A stretch of 64,000 nucleotides of DNA from Dermanyssus gallinae (lineage: Eukaryota > Arthropoda > Arachnida > Mesostigmata > Dermanyssidae). Under the pieces are notes generated by a model. That model was not told the origin of the DNA and did no database searches. It saw only the letters and a program-made list of their open reading frames with translations. The stretch is taken from positions 1 through 64,000 of the forward strand of contig QVRM01004004.1 of assembly GCA_003439945.1 (NCBI GenBank), written 5' to 3'. Position numbers and translations under genes: made by a program. Below are positions 35,912 through 48,024 of the stretch, one piece after another. How positions within the stretch are numbered: position 1 is the stretch's first letter; each line of letters opens with the position of its first letter.

Positions 35912-35942
<31 letters not shown>
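35912..35942. repeat. (TA)n microsatellite at 3' end of the 36-kb retrotransposon
   Basis: About 31 bp of TA directly followed by 20 T (35,943-35,962), the poly(A) tail of the minus-strand element. Confidence 0.95.
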
Positions 35943-35960
<18 letters not shown>

Positions 35961-37475
35961 TTAGTTTTTAGTTTCAAACGTGGTTTATTCAACGGAACTG
36001 CATTTTGCAATGCTTAAGTTCTCGGTAAATAAAAATGGTAACAAAATAAATCAATCACCGAGACAAAAGTCACACTCAACAATATTTCAAAGAATGCTTT
36101 GAATAAGCACAATTACACAATACAGCAATACAGTCACAATAAGCATCATCACCAGGATGTCTATACAGCGTTTGTTACAATGTACAGCATTACGTGAGGC
36201 AACACGCGCTCACATATACGCGCAAGTGAATTGATACACTCATACAGCATCTATATAATACACCACGACATCAGGTAAAAACACACTGAAAAATTAAAAA
36301 CAAATATAATTTGGGAAGATGATCCGTTATAAAAAGCACTAATAATCCCGATTTAGGATATAACTAGATCATCAGCCCGATTCAGACTGTGAAATTAAAA
36401 GCCATTTTTTTACTTCGCGAGCAAAGAGGTGCTTCGATGTGAGACATCTAATATTTTTAGGAATTCTAGTCCAAGTTTCGGGCAGGCGGCATGCAAGTGA
36501 GTGTTGACTAGTCTTCAAGGACACTGAGGGCACTGCAAAAGTTGTTGCACGCCTAGCTGATGTCCGATTTGAGGTAGGAATTAGTGGAAACGCAATCTCC
36601 GCTGGTACAATACCTCGCGAAATTTGATATGCTAGCATAGAAGCCCGCAGCGTGTAAATGTTTTCCACCTTGAGTAGGCTATATAGAGTAAATAAATCAT
36701 GGACTGAATCTCTCCGTCTCCAAGAAAAAATTGCTCTAAGTGCATAATTCTGAATTACTCTCACTCTCCGGAGAATTCCGTCATATCCACCACCCCAGAG
36801 AAGGATACCATAGCATAGTACCGGTAAGAACACGGCCTTGTACACCAAAAGCAAGCCCTCTGTGGGGACCCCAATCAATTTCATTCTGCGCAGCGCCGAT
36901 ATAACAGCATAGCACTTGGGTGCAATATATTCTATGTGGGGATGCCACTTCAGATTTTCCTGGAGAACGAGCCCCAGGCACTTGGCTGTCTGCGAGAGCT
37001 TAATGTTTCGTAGCTCGAGTAGTTGGTTGTTAGGCAATGCCTGATGCCTCGGTGATGAGCGAAAAACTACAAAATGTGTTTTATCGGCATTGACAACTAA
37101 ACCAAAAGTATTAAAAATGCTGATTGTATTGTCAACATTTTGGAGAGACTGAAGCAAATCTGCATCAAAATTACGATTATTAACTCCGTAGATTAGCGTC
37201 GTGTCATCAGCAAAAGCTATAGTAGAACCATGATTTAGCCCCTGAATTCTTAATAGGACAAAATTCAGAAGGATAAGAACATAAAAGGCCCGAGAATCGA
37301 ACCTTGAGGGGTACCTATATCAACCTGTTTCCACGAGGATTCTATTTGCCCAGCTCGAACCACTTGCCTCCGTCCTGAGAGATATGACCTAAACCAAGCA
37401 ACAGCCGGCACGGAGCAGCCGAGCTCCACTGCGTCACGTCGCCTGCCACAGAGGCCGTTGATGAATTTCCAGAGT
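35943..37475 (-). mobile_element. 5'-truncated non-LTR retrotransposon flanked by (TA)n
   Basis: Minus-strand element. Its poly(A) is the 20-T run at 35,943-35,962, with a likely polyadenylation signal (tttatt on the plus strand) at 35,984-35,989. The 3' UTR covers 35,963-36,371 and the RT sequence 36,372-37,475. The 5' side stops abruptly at a (TA)n tract (37,476-37,657), and the 3' side abuts another. This suggests insertion into a TA microsatellite with strong 5' truncation, only the second half of RT being retained. The clade resembles the 25-kb relic (FRSYL and GTPxGSILG blocks), CR1/jockey-like. Confidence 0.85.
36372..37475 (-). pseudogene. Reverse transcriptase C-terminal half, one frameshift
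   Basis: The 5' part (37,265-37,475) reads [25 protein letters not shown] and [15 protein letters not shown] one-base frameshift near 37,270 then moves to the frame that holds catalytic FADD (37,203-37,214) and runs open to the stop at 36,372. Downstream are VVNADKTHFVVF and CLGLVL, typical of the RT palm end and thumb, then a long C-terminal region to SQSESG. The ATG at 37,157 is internal, not a start. The endonuclease and the first RT blocks are absent, so the copy is dead. FADD in place of YADD is common in this superfamily. Confidence 0.85.
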
Positions 37476-37657
<182 letters not shown>

Positions 37658-38400
37658 AGGGTCTTCCATAACCGTATGTATTTTTAAGGTTCGGTAGAAC
37701 TAGGCAAAACATATGTTTTTCCAATGGAAGAAGGGGGCGAAAACGTCGTGTTTAGAAGTGAGAATTAAATTTATAAAATAACGTATTTTTCCTTTTTTCT
37801 TCTACATAATTGCGCAAAATTTACGTTTGCGGTAGAACCATGGTCAACGCATGGAGGAACCGATCATGCCGGCGTGTTCGCCGGAAAATTCTGCATAATC
37901 TTCTTTTTTACTTGCACTTGGTGCAAAGCGGTGGTAGTGCGACATGGGAAATTGCTTTCTGTGCCAGTTGCTGCAAACCGCGTTTAACGTTAAAAAGAAA
38001 ATTTAAAGAAATTCTGCATAATCTGAATGAACCCAGATGCAAGCTAGGAAAAGGCGAATATCCAGGTTAAGGAATGTCATAAAAAGTCGATATGTTGTTA
38101 TGTTTTACGTTGAAGCTCTCGCGTGCAGAACCGTAAACATTTGCCATCACGACCAAAAATGTACACCCAAAAGACTATTCTCAGGCAAGAGCGAGTTTAA
38201 TGTCCATCATTTTTGTACAAAAGTGATGGTGATGACTTCCCTTAAACTGGCTACTCGCCTTCCACTAGCTCGTCTGAGGTGTCAGTCAGATTATGCAGAC
38301 TTTTTAGACATACGCGTCGGTATGATTAGTTCCATGCGTTGATTGATTGTACCGCAAACGTTGATTTTGCACAAATAAGTAGGTAAAAAAAGCTGAATAT
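37658..38400. mobile_element. Palindromic MITE-like element, copy 1 (degraded)
   Basis: It begins at the end of the TA tract with agggtcttccataacc, then ggttcggtagaactaggc, and runs through blocks shared with the left arm at 54.5-55.0 kb: ctacataattgcgcaaaat, acgtttgcggtagaacc, caacgcatggaggaaccgat and cgaccaaaaatgtac. A partial right arm at 38,318-38,400 (gttccatgcgttgatt...gtaccgcaaacgttgat) is the reverse complement of the left. The outer right terminus is missing. No transposase is encoded. Confidence 0.75.
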
Positions 38401-38520
38401 TCGATTCTTACGGAATTCATGACAAATGGAGATTGCTGACCGCAATGGCGGATATATATTTGCCTGACAGCATCGAGACCAGCTCTCTACTCAGAGGCGG
38501 TGTCTGGGCTAGAGTCCCTA

Positions 38521-38564
38521 ACAATAAAACATTTGTGTGCCAAAACCCACAAATCTTTTATTGT
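38521..38564. other. 17-bp inverted repeat, hairpin-forming
   Basis: Left arm acaataaaacatttgtg (38,521-38,537) and right arm cacaaatcttttattgt (38,548-38,564) pair at 16 of 17 positions around a 10-nt loop. The segment atttgtgtgcca recurs directly afterwards at about 38,570-38,581. Function unknown. Confidence 0.7.
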
Positions 38565-41500
38565 TTTATATTTGTGTGCCAAGACACACGAATCAAAACA
38601 TTTGTATTACAGACGAAGCTCTCGCTACTTCAACGACATACTTACAACATTTTTAATCATTGGACACCATTATGTACTTATCACAACTCGTGCAAACCTA
38701 TCTCTGCTTAAGAATTCTACGACACCTCATCCGGCAGGTATACGTTACTACCTGAAGCGAAGATGGCAGTGTTAAACCGAACGCATTTCCGTGATGCCTG
38801 CTTTGGTTTTACGCTTACATTTTAGGGTTTCATTTCGCCTTGGCTAACTGGAGTTATCCAGACAGTAGAACGACAAGTTGCGAAAGTATTAAAGTCCGTC
38901 TTATAAAAAAAAATAGGTCGCCGAGCGTCTGATGGGCAAGGGTCGAATGTTTGGGTGGCACTCGTTACAGACTAAGATTCGCTCTGGGTTGTCAAATAGT
39001 GGAAGCCAATATTGATGCGTAAGTTGTGTACAACTAGCCATGCAGTGAATAGATGGAGAATTTTTCGGAGTCATTTGTAAATCAAATAGGTTATGGCTTT
39101 ATGCAAAACACATCGTGTTTGCAAAACACAAAACACATATCGTGGACATAACTCAAAACGCTGTGAAATTGAACCATTAAATTCAAAGTTTCCCACATGT
39201 GTTTAGCAAAAAATGTGTCAAAAGTCATGTAAACAATTCGGGAGGACTGCAGCGAGCGCCATTAATCTATAAATTAAATCTCGATTTTTATCCACGATCT
39301 TGGCACCGAAGCTATAATATGCATGATATCTTCTAAAAGACGCAACATCAGGTTAGTTATTGCAACATTCTGCAACGCATGCTTTTCTATGAATTCAAAC
39401 AAACCCAATTTTGGAATATATTGGTAATATGTGATCACAAATATGCTTATTTTAAAATTGTAAAGTATACACATGTAAGAGAATAATTGTCCCCGAAAGG
39501 AGCGTATATGTTTAAAAATACAATACACTAGTATAAAATACAATGTTCTACCTAGGCACCGCCACACTCATCCTGCAAGGATAATGTACTTAATGATATT
39601 TTGCTATTCTGTTTGTAGCTAAACTCAATATATTGAAGTGCTTACACCACTTCTTAACAATCAGGAAGGTGGAGCTTTTCCTGAGACGCGCAAGTGAATT
39701 CAAGAGCTCTCGAACAGAAAATGTCACTGGCTTCTCGACAATATAATCCAATTTTGGGAGTACATACGGGAGCATTGCAGTCGCCGGTAAAGCTTATATT
39801 ACATTATTATATAATCTTAGGAGGCGCAATTTATACACTAAAACGCCGAAGATTTAAAGGGACAGGCCTGTCAGGCTAATGGGCTTTAGCTCGACGTAAA
39901 GAATCGCCTTCTATACTTCCGTAGAGACGAGAACAGAAGTGATGCCATTAGATCTAATACTAATCAAATAACCGCTAGTTTAAGAAATTCGATTTTCTTC
40001 CCTACTGAGAACTAACTTTGCGCTCTACTATCTAAATTGTTTACTCCCCAGAGACTGTTGCAATCGCGTGAGGCTGTGCTTCACTGTCTGTCATCTGTAA
40101 GGCTTGTTGATGACGCAGATAATTAGATGAACATGCCAAAATGCAAATATTTAACAATATATTACTATGCATTAAAATGCAATTACGAGAATCTTACGTT
40201 ATCTGATACATAGGAGACAGAAAATTATGTAAAACGTATTGAGCGTTTTACAAAACTCTACCAACAATAAGACTATCATCAGGTCTTTAAATGTGAACAA
40301 AACGTTCCCAAGGTTTACGAAGCGCGGAGCTAGATGGATTATCTGCATGCTATTTATGGTTTTATCAAACTTATGATTTACTAAAATCGAATATAAAATT
40401 ATACTTAATGTGATATTATTAGTGGTATGTCTCTGTGAATATGATGTTGATAACAATAATAATAATAATAATAATATTTTATTTGATTTGCGTTAAGTAG
40501 TTGATTATAGGTAACCAAACGAATGCTATTGAAATAAAGAAACAATGACAATATTCCCGATCACCCTGCATTTAGAAAGCTGTCAATAAATAGGTGAACA
40601 AACGAAAGTGTACTGGAAAAGCTCGATACGATATTAGCTAGAGTGGGAGTCACGAAGAGAAACCAAACAGAGTACGGGACAAAATCATTTGTAGCTAGAC
40701 GTAAAGTTACGCACAAGAAATTCGGCTTATATACAGGTACGTAAATATATGTCTGTGTATACCTCTATACCAATATTAAAAATTGGGTGGTCTTCCTCAT
40801 AGAGATATTCAACGTATTCAGTAGTAAGAGGGAGGGAAAGGAAGCATGCGAATTATATCCGAAACAACTTTTTGTAAGAGCGGGCGGAGGTAAGAGTACA
40901 AAACGTTAACCATTTACATACATTGCGTTTGCTTACTTCTCGGCCGGAGTTAGTTCTGTTTTGGCAACAGTAGCCAAAGCTTCTGTCTACTAGATCTGGT
41001 AAGCTGTATGTAAAGCCTTGCCGCGTGGAACAGCTCATTTTCTCTTTCGTTTGAACAACTTATCAGCGAATAAGTCTAATGGCGTCGGTATAGTAACTTG
41101 ACGCCAGAAAATGGCATGTTTATATCTTGGCACTCGTTGTCAAACCTGGACCTACGTGTTTGTGTTTTGTGCAACACCCAATGTATGGATCATATAATGT
41201 TCTTTTCCATTCAGTTTATAAAGTTATTTTTGGGGAGTTGCAGTATCCGTTTATGCTTATGATTGGTCGATGGAATCACGGTCAGGTTCTTAATGACCCA
41301 AGTTGACTGTAGCGTTGCCGATAAGGGTACGTCGATGGCACTATATTCATTTCAGCTTTATTATGTCAAGTCCGTGCAGATCCTGTGGATGTTTAATCCA
41401 ATGTTTTTTTTGTGGCCTATCAGAAAACCCGCTTTCCTAACATTGTCTTTGCTTAAATAATAAATAAAATCTCTTTCGATCATTACATTCTATATTTCAG

Positions 41501-41804
41501 ACTGCGATGCTCCATACATGTCTCTATTAGTCTATAAAATTATTTGGTGTATTTATGCCGTTAGTCACCCCCAAAGGAGAGCGCGACCCAATGCAGCGTG
41601 CATCGTGGTGAGGGAGAAGTGTAAAAAAAGCGTTTTCTGCAAGCCTCTCTTATATTTGTGGGCCAGGGGTCTGAGCGTACCTCTGGAGAAAGTAGATGTA
41701 ATCCCCAGAGAGTTAGAAAGGTTCAGGCGGGATTATTCATCTATTACAGCATACAGAATTTGTCTCTCCGACGCCAAGCACTTGATAAGCAAACTGCGCT
41801 AATT
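38565..41804. other. No gene seen
   Basis: AT-rich DNA with scattered open frames up to 97 codons (39,274-39,567, minus) that show no domain. A short (AAT)n run lies at 40,456-40,477. Confidence 0.45.
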
Positions 41805-42365
41805 CACATTTGCAGTGTTTGCGGGCATCAAAGTGGCCCTTGATTCTGCACAAGAGATGTAGTGCTGTGCCTTCTCGCTAAGATTGGGCTTTCAGCAAAC
41901 GTGCTCAACACCTTTGCAGCAATACTCCAGGAGAATAGGATGACAATCGACGACAGGTATCTGCATTTCCTCCGTTTTCTTCGACAAGAGCGCTGTCTCA
42001 GGCAACTTAAGCCCGCTCACATTTGCAGTCCTGCAAAAGGCCATTCCCGGTCAAATTTGTGAGCCCAGGAAACTACCACTCTCTCTACGTGCATGATTAT
42101 CCTTGGGAGCAGCCAATTTACAGTGCAGCAGCCCCTCGCTTTGATGCAGCTAGCAATACTGCTGAGAGTCAGCGGCCATGCTGCCATAAAGACTGTATGG
42201 AAAACTCAAGATGTCTCAACATGTCCTGCCGTTGGGGACGGAGGATGGTCTAGAATTAAAAACAATTTCCTTAAAAATGGATTCTGGGCTGCAGCCAGAC
42301 TTCTCCGAATTAGGTCTTACCGTAAACCCTGATAAGACCGAGGCGATGAGGTTCAGGAGGTGAGG
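41805..42365 (+). pseudogene. Reverse transcriptase relic, interrupted by SINE
   Basis: The plus strand reads FAVFAGIKVALDSA (about 41,805-41,850). This aligns with YAVFIDCVKAFDKA of the 48-kb element, though the catalytic Asp is lost. After a frameshift it reads LLAKIGLSANVLNTFAAI (from about 41,871), matching AGVGGSLLSVIASF. A weaker LSPLTFAVLQKAI reading follows near 42,010. After the SINE-like segment (42,163-42,285), SELGLTVNPDKTEAMRFRR (about 42,305-42,361) matches KGLEINTRKTKAMKFRR. The spacing fits one RT of the 48-kb class, eroded by frameshifts and stops. Start and end are approximate. Confidence 0.55.
42163..42285 (+). mobile_element. SINE-like element, copy 2 (5' truncated)
   Basis: It shares gagtcagcggccatgctgcc, ctcaacatgtcctgcc and gtctagaattaaaaacaa with copies 1 and 3. 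The tRNA-like head is absent. It lies between two blocks of a reverse transcriptase relic in the same orientation. Confidence 0.55.
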
Positions 42366-43869
42366 CCAAGTGGCTACTCTTTATAGGTAAGCGTCTGTGA
42401 TTCCACTACACAACTGGCGCTTAGGCCAAGTGGCTGCTGGCAATATACTTTTCTTTTTAGGCCGCTTTCTGGCCAACGTCAATAAATTCACGTAATTAGG
42501 ACTGTTCATCTCGTAAAACGAACAGTGTCTCATTAGACATCACCGAGTCCAAGTACTGGAGGACACCAAATATTTTTAAGGTTTCTATATTTATTTTATA
42601 GGTCTCCAGCAGCAGAAAAAGGGAATCTACGAATACCCAACGCCTACTGAATTTGCAAACACGGTATCACCTTAATTTTCCCAATGTGTCTCGTATCGCC
42701 CATAGCTGACGGCAGAGACAGTAAGCGATCGGTCGTCCTCTGGTAAACAGCATGGCGTTGAGAATAGTCAATTTTACAAAAACTGTGTGCAACGACTTTA
42801 CGTACCCTTACCTCTACGACTAAACTTCTTAATGCATGAAACTACTGCAAATAGGTTAACCGTGACATAGAGGATGCCACGGTATGTCGAGACCCCGCTA
42901 TTTTCTTTAGAAGCTACCTCGTTTGCCTAAAATCTCAGTATTATTTGTATTATTTGTATCTGGAGCTCGAAAAAGCAATCAAAAAGGTCACAGAGAACCC
43001 CGGGCTATCACGAGCTTTGCAACTCTTGCCTGTACTGCTTCTACAGCGACAAACATAGCCCTTCACCACTAGGATACCTGGCGCAAAACCCTTAAGACGA
43101 GTTAGGCATACGTCGACAATGTGAACAATTGCGCTGCTTACTGATGCACGGACACAGGATGAGCGCAGCTTTGTGCTTGATAACTGCACCAGTGGCGTAT
43201 GTTAGTAACAGCACTACTACAAACAGCTATAACTGCACAGACAGTGTCAATGACCGCATGATCGTCATGTGAGACTCACTTATTAAGTGAACCGGTAAAA
43301 AGTTTATTGTTTGAGTTTCTGAAAGCACATATCCACATGAATTAGCTTCAACAAATGAACGCCAGGTAGACGTTTGTCACATGTTTTTCTTTGACAAGCC
43401 TGGACAAATTATATCACTGCAAGTTGCAGAACGATTTCCAATCACTCAGGACAGGTGGATAAGGTTTGACGACAATGTATTTTACAACACGCTCTTTTGC
43501 GATAGATAGCTCTAAACATTATTCCTAAGTTTTGTTTAGAGTATTATTAGACTATACAAAATGTTTACCGACTCTCCTTCTACATCAAAATGCTACTAAT
43601 TTCCACTAACGTGAAACTCACAGACCAGTCGTATTGGGTACGCTGTTAAGCACACTAGATATTTATCGAGCGGTAAACAATTCGATTTAACCTCCATTTG
43701 TATCTGTAACGAGGTAGATTTCTCTCAAATATGCAAAAATGCCATCGCTAACATTAATGGATTTGCAGTCAGATTTATCATCACACATATTATGTAGAAA
43801 TAGTACAGTTAAAATATATGCAAAATATATGTAAAAGCTATGAATTTACGACGCGAACTTGGTTATCTA
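42366..43869. other. No gene seen
   Basis: Contains a local repeat, taggccaagtggct (about 42,362 and 42,421), but no recognisable gene or element. Confidence 0.4.
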
Positions 43870-44620
43870 GACTAGCTAGAGACGGGACTAGGGTACAGGA
43901 AGCAGCATGCTATATACCGCAAGGTAGTTTGCCACGTTGGCACACACCTGAGTCCGAGGGATCATGGAACCCGGGGGTCGCGCACAGCACGTGGTGAAAG
44001 CCATGCACGGTGAACCTAGTTACCACATGGCGGTTAGAACGGCTTGGCCCTTTTCATGTCTAAGTTTGCATTGCTCGGTGCTAAAGAAATCTGCATCGAT
44101 TTCAGCAAACTCGCACTTTCACGTTTTAAGGATGTTGGCGTAATTGGAAAATGCCGGCAGGTCGAAACGTCGTCTTAACTTTTCGACCAATAGGGGGTGT
44201 CCGTAAGGAGATAGACAAGGCTGCGGGCTGAGCGATGGAGACCCAGGACTCGCTTGAGGTACACTGCCTTCAGGTTATTTAGATGCTCGATGCTGGGTGC
44301 GGTAAGATCGTTTCAGGTTATTTACCGTCGGCGGCCATTGGAGCAATCTTCAGATCGAACAGTCTCAGTGCGGTAGGAGAGCTGCGGCTTCTTCAGTGCC
44401 TTTCTGCATCTTTCCTTGATATGTTGCAGGAAACATCGGCCGTTTGACGTTAGAAGCGGTTTTAAGTAAGGGAAACTTACTAGCGTAAGGTAGGTCGAAA
44501 CCGGCCAAGCGAAGCCCATCGTTAGCAGCTAAATGGCCATGATGCTTCAATATGGCTGTAGTTAAGCGATGTTTTATTAAAGACCTCAGGAATTGTAGGA
44601 TACGCATGGGTGAGCCAGAC
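43870..44620 (-). pseudogene. Decayed C-terminal part of a 48-kb-family retrotransposon
   Basis: The minus strand near 44,045-43,935 reads NRHVVTRFTVHGFHHVLC followed by ATPGFHD. It aligns with NRHVYTRYIVHGYHYLVC and SNATFHE of the 819-residue ORF at 48 kb. Toward 44,620 a weaker match, MLSGSP, corresponds to YLMSGCP. The Cys/His motif that should follow is badly eroded and stops occur throughout. The outer limits are uncertain. Confidence 0.55.
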
Positions 44621-45196
44621 AGCATCTACGCCATGCTGTAAGATTCACCTCGTAAACCCATAGACTGAAAATGAACATATCATTTAGGTATAAACAAACA
44701 AGCATCTAGTATTTGTTTACGACTGTTAATATCAATATTTGTTCCTATTTTCTAAGTTAGAGTAGCTGCATTTATGTGCAGTAATCCATGCTAGCAGCCG
44801 GCCAAGCAATAGGTTTGAGAATCTATATATGGAATCCATGGAAAGTTCGACAGAAAAACGTCTAAACGAAAATGTCTTATGGTAACAGCGACATTCTTGC
44901 AGGTTCATCTGTACGCAGTCTCGATCGTTTGCATCAAGGCCGATTACAAAGCCCCCCGTCGCCATACTAGACAACTCACCTTGCTTTCATCGTTCTTAAG
45001 AAGTTCCTAACACACGCACAAAACTTCGCTAAGCGTTAAGTCTGTGCGAAGATATCGTAAATGACGTCACGTCTCAAGCTTTGCCACGCACTCTAATGTG
45101 TATGAAAAATACCTTTTTATTTAAAATATATTTTCTTTTCTGGAGGTTCCAAGTAGACGTGTCGTTAAGTAAAGTACTCATCGCTGTAGAAGATAC
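44621..45196. other. No gene seen
   Basis: No domain, RNA or element recognised. Confidence 0.4.
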
Positions 45197-45235
45197 GGCA
45201 TAATTCCGGCCCGTGCTCCGAACCGGAATTATGCC
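45197..45235. other. Perfect 13-bp inverted repeat, 13-nt loop
   Basis: ggcataattccgg (45,197-45,209) and ccggaattatgcc (45,223-45,235) are exact reverse complements around a 13-nt loop. No element or gene is recognised around it. Confidence 0.85.
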
Positions 45236-45799
45236 TTAACAATAGCAAGCCACCTAAACATTTGAGCGTCGTCCGCAGTCATTGCGGTAAGTTTCTGTTT
45301 TTGTGCTCTGACAACCACATTTTAGACGTTTGTAATGGGCTAAGTTGCCTGTGGCACGATATCGGTGTTTAGCGGAGAAATAACGGCAACTTAGGTAGGA
45401 AGACTCGAAGTGCGTCGGCAATGCAACGGCAGGCCCGGCAATGGCCACAACAACCCTTCATTTTATATGGCAATCAAGTCTCGACGCTTACTGCCAAAAT
45501 TTGGCTTCAAGTTTATTAGTGATCTTAAACATCTCTCGCTAGCTCGTTGAATTGTTGTAAGAATACTTGCTCGTCCGCTAGGCCGCGCCCTTTAAAAGCT
45601 GGGTGATTTGAGACCTGGACAGGGACGAGCAGGTAAAAATATCTGCGAGTCCCAACATAACACCCACGCTCTCCCATGTCTCACGGTGTTTTCCCTATTG
45701 ACGATCTCTTGTATCAATAAGGGACAGACGAGCCGCTTGCAGCTACGACATGGAAGTCCAGAAAACTCTACGTGGTGATAGAGTTCCGCTGCAAAGTCC
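45236..45799. other. No gene seen
   Basis: Short open frames only, without recognisable motifs. Confidence 0.4.
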
Positions 45800-46077
45800 C
45801 TCATCCCTCAAAGAGTACCCGTTCCCTACAGGCTTGGAATTTATCCTGCGGCATGTCTTCAATGAACCGAGGGCCGGACATGTTAAGATATCTAGGGTCC
45901 TCCTTCTAACAGCCCTTGTGGCAGCATGGCCGCCGATTCTCAGCGGTATGGTTTATCATCTATTCTCAATAAGCATCGCTCAAAGAAAATTCGATCAACA
46001 ACAGGGATCAAATCGGCGACATCTCGGTAGATGACAACCATGACTAGCGCACTAGTCCCCTAGACCACGCCGCCACG
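45800..46077 (-). mobile_element. SINE-like element, copy 3
   Basis: On the minus strand it starts at about 46,076 with ggcggcgtggtctagggg, whose TGGTCTAGGGG fits the polymerase III A-box consensus fully, followed by a degenerate B-box (gatttgatcc). It then matches copy 1 along its length to ggcggccatgctgccac and copy 2 beyond that (cttaacatgtccggcc). The 3' end near 45,800 is approximate. Confidence 0.65.
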
Positions 46078-47965
46078 TTTATAGGGCTTATCAAATCCCA
46101 AGTCATGGTCAAAGATACCTATCATTAGCTATCGATTACACCTATATGAATGTGATGGACCAGGCAAAAACGCGTACAAGCTCAACTTTTTTTGGAGTGC
46201 AAAATACCGAGCGCCAAATTGATGACGTCTTTTCAAAAGGTGACAGTGGCAGAATTTTATTTGAGGGCTTAGCTGCACGAGGTCGTCTGGTGCTGGATCA
46301 TGCTTTTTCTGTAGGGTTGTGGCAATGTTTCCAAAAGCGAAGCCATCTGTCAAGATTTAGAGACTAGGCGCTCCGGAAACATTCCCTTGGGTGGTGGCAG
46401 TAGGTTTAATCATATCGTACAGCGTGCACATCAAACGGGATCTGACGGAGGCGGGAGCTTAGGCGTCGATGGAATTGAAATATTATAACAGCGTTTGTTC
46501 TCTTGGAAGACGCGACTGTTTCTGTGATCTGGCACCCAGATGACCACACGGGGGAACGCCATTAGTCCAAACCAGGACTGGTAATGGTTACTCGAGACGC
46601 TAGCTGACTGGACCACCTGCAAATGCCCTCAACAATTGCCGCTCTAGCTGACCCAAAGATAATGTGAAACACCCAGGTGCACTTAAGGGCCTCATGTACA
46701 AGCGAAAGAGAGCCTGGAGAAGCTCAGTTGAATAAAGCGGATCCTTTCCTCATGCCTGTAAAGGACCTGGTTGTTCTGGATGCTCCGTTGTCAAAAACGC
46801 TCCGTTATCGTCTACCACATTCATATATTATTATTTTAGCAAAACAGAAAACACAAGACAAATGCTTATATAGCATAACATAAATGTTAATAAACCCCTT
46901 GCTCATTTAAGGCCTTACACAAGAAATGTTACGCAGCTATATGCATTTTTACACGAGAATACCTAAAGAAATTTGCAAACCGTACGAGCAACTGTGAACA
47001 GTCAGCTCACATGTCCTGGATGCGATGCAAGTCCATGACCAAAGCACCATATCATAACGGCTGTCGAGTAACACTTGCGGTTAAAGCAATAACTAGCATC
47101 TTAATTTTCTAAACAATAGCGTTTTTTTCCAGAACGTATGCTTTTTTTGTATCCACAAGGCACTCCTAATCGCATTTACAAGCTGAACAGATACAAGTTG
47201 AGTCCAGATAGCACTATCGAGAGGCTAGGACGACAATTCGCTGTCTTTTAGAGTGTTGCTACACTGGCCCTTGACGAGTATCTAACCAGTTTATAGTGCA
47301 AGTAATATTAAACAGACATCTCGCACTAGTGGTAAACTATCTGACCCAACTAATATTTGAGCTTGCCTGTATGTGCACATCGATGACCTTGCCTGTAACG
47401 CACAAAAAGGATAAAGGCAAAGATGCTCCTAGAATGGACCAACTGTTATTAGAAAAATGTCCTATGAATTGCTCAAAACTCTTTCAAACTTTTTTTTAGT
47501 AGATGCGTTTTATTGTTAATCTAAACGTTTTTCCGTCTTTTCGTAAGGCTATTATTGCCTGTGTACGGCTTTGCATTGATACATTCAAGGATCATCGACA
47601 TCATAGGAAAGAAACATTGTGTATAAGCATGTATCACTGATATATTTCAACCTAAATGGCTATGAGGAAGTCATGATTTAACGTTAACGATATTTAGCAG
47701 GCGTGTTTTCTACTAACAAAAACAACAAAAACGTCTCGTTTTCTAACCTGTTTCAAACGTCAGTCAGCGCCTGACGATCAGTTGGTATTGTACATAGTAA
47801 CAGTTGACGATCAACTATTCGACACAGACGACAGCTCAGCAACTGCCGATTACTTGTTACGGCTAACGTCATGCGTAGATGAACACTGATATAAAGAACA
47901 CCTACTCAGTTAAAAATGGTTAAATAACTGAAATGACCCACACGTGTTTTATTAGCATAATTACA
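46078..47965. other. No gene seen
   Basis: Open frames of 60-75 codons on both strands lack motifs. No RNA gene or repeat boundary is recognised. Confidence 0.4.
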
Positions 47966-48024
47966 ATTACAATTATGTTTATTTCACTCAAATTGAGTAT
48001 AATATACATTTCAAAAATGTTTCT

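Noticed and set aside
46431..46622. RNase H-like motif (VVIWVPDH) in a minus-strand frame
   Set aside because: A single short resemblance without the other catalytic residues or an adjacent RT.
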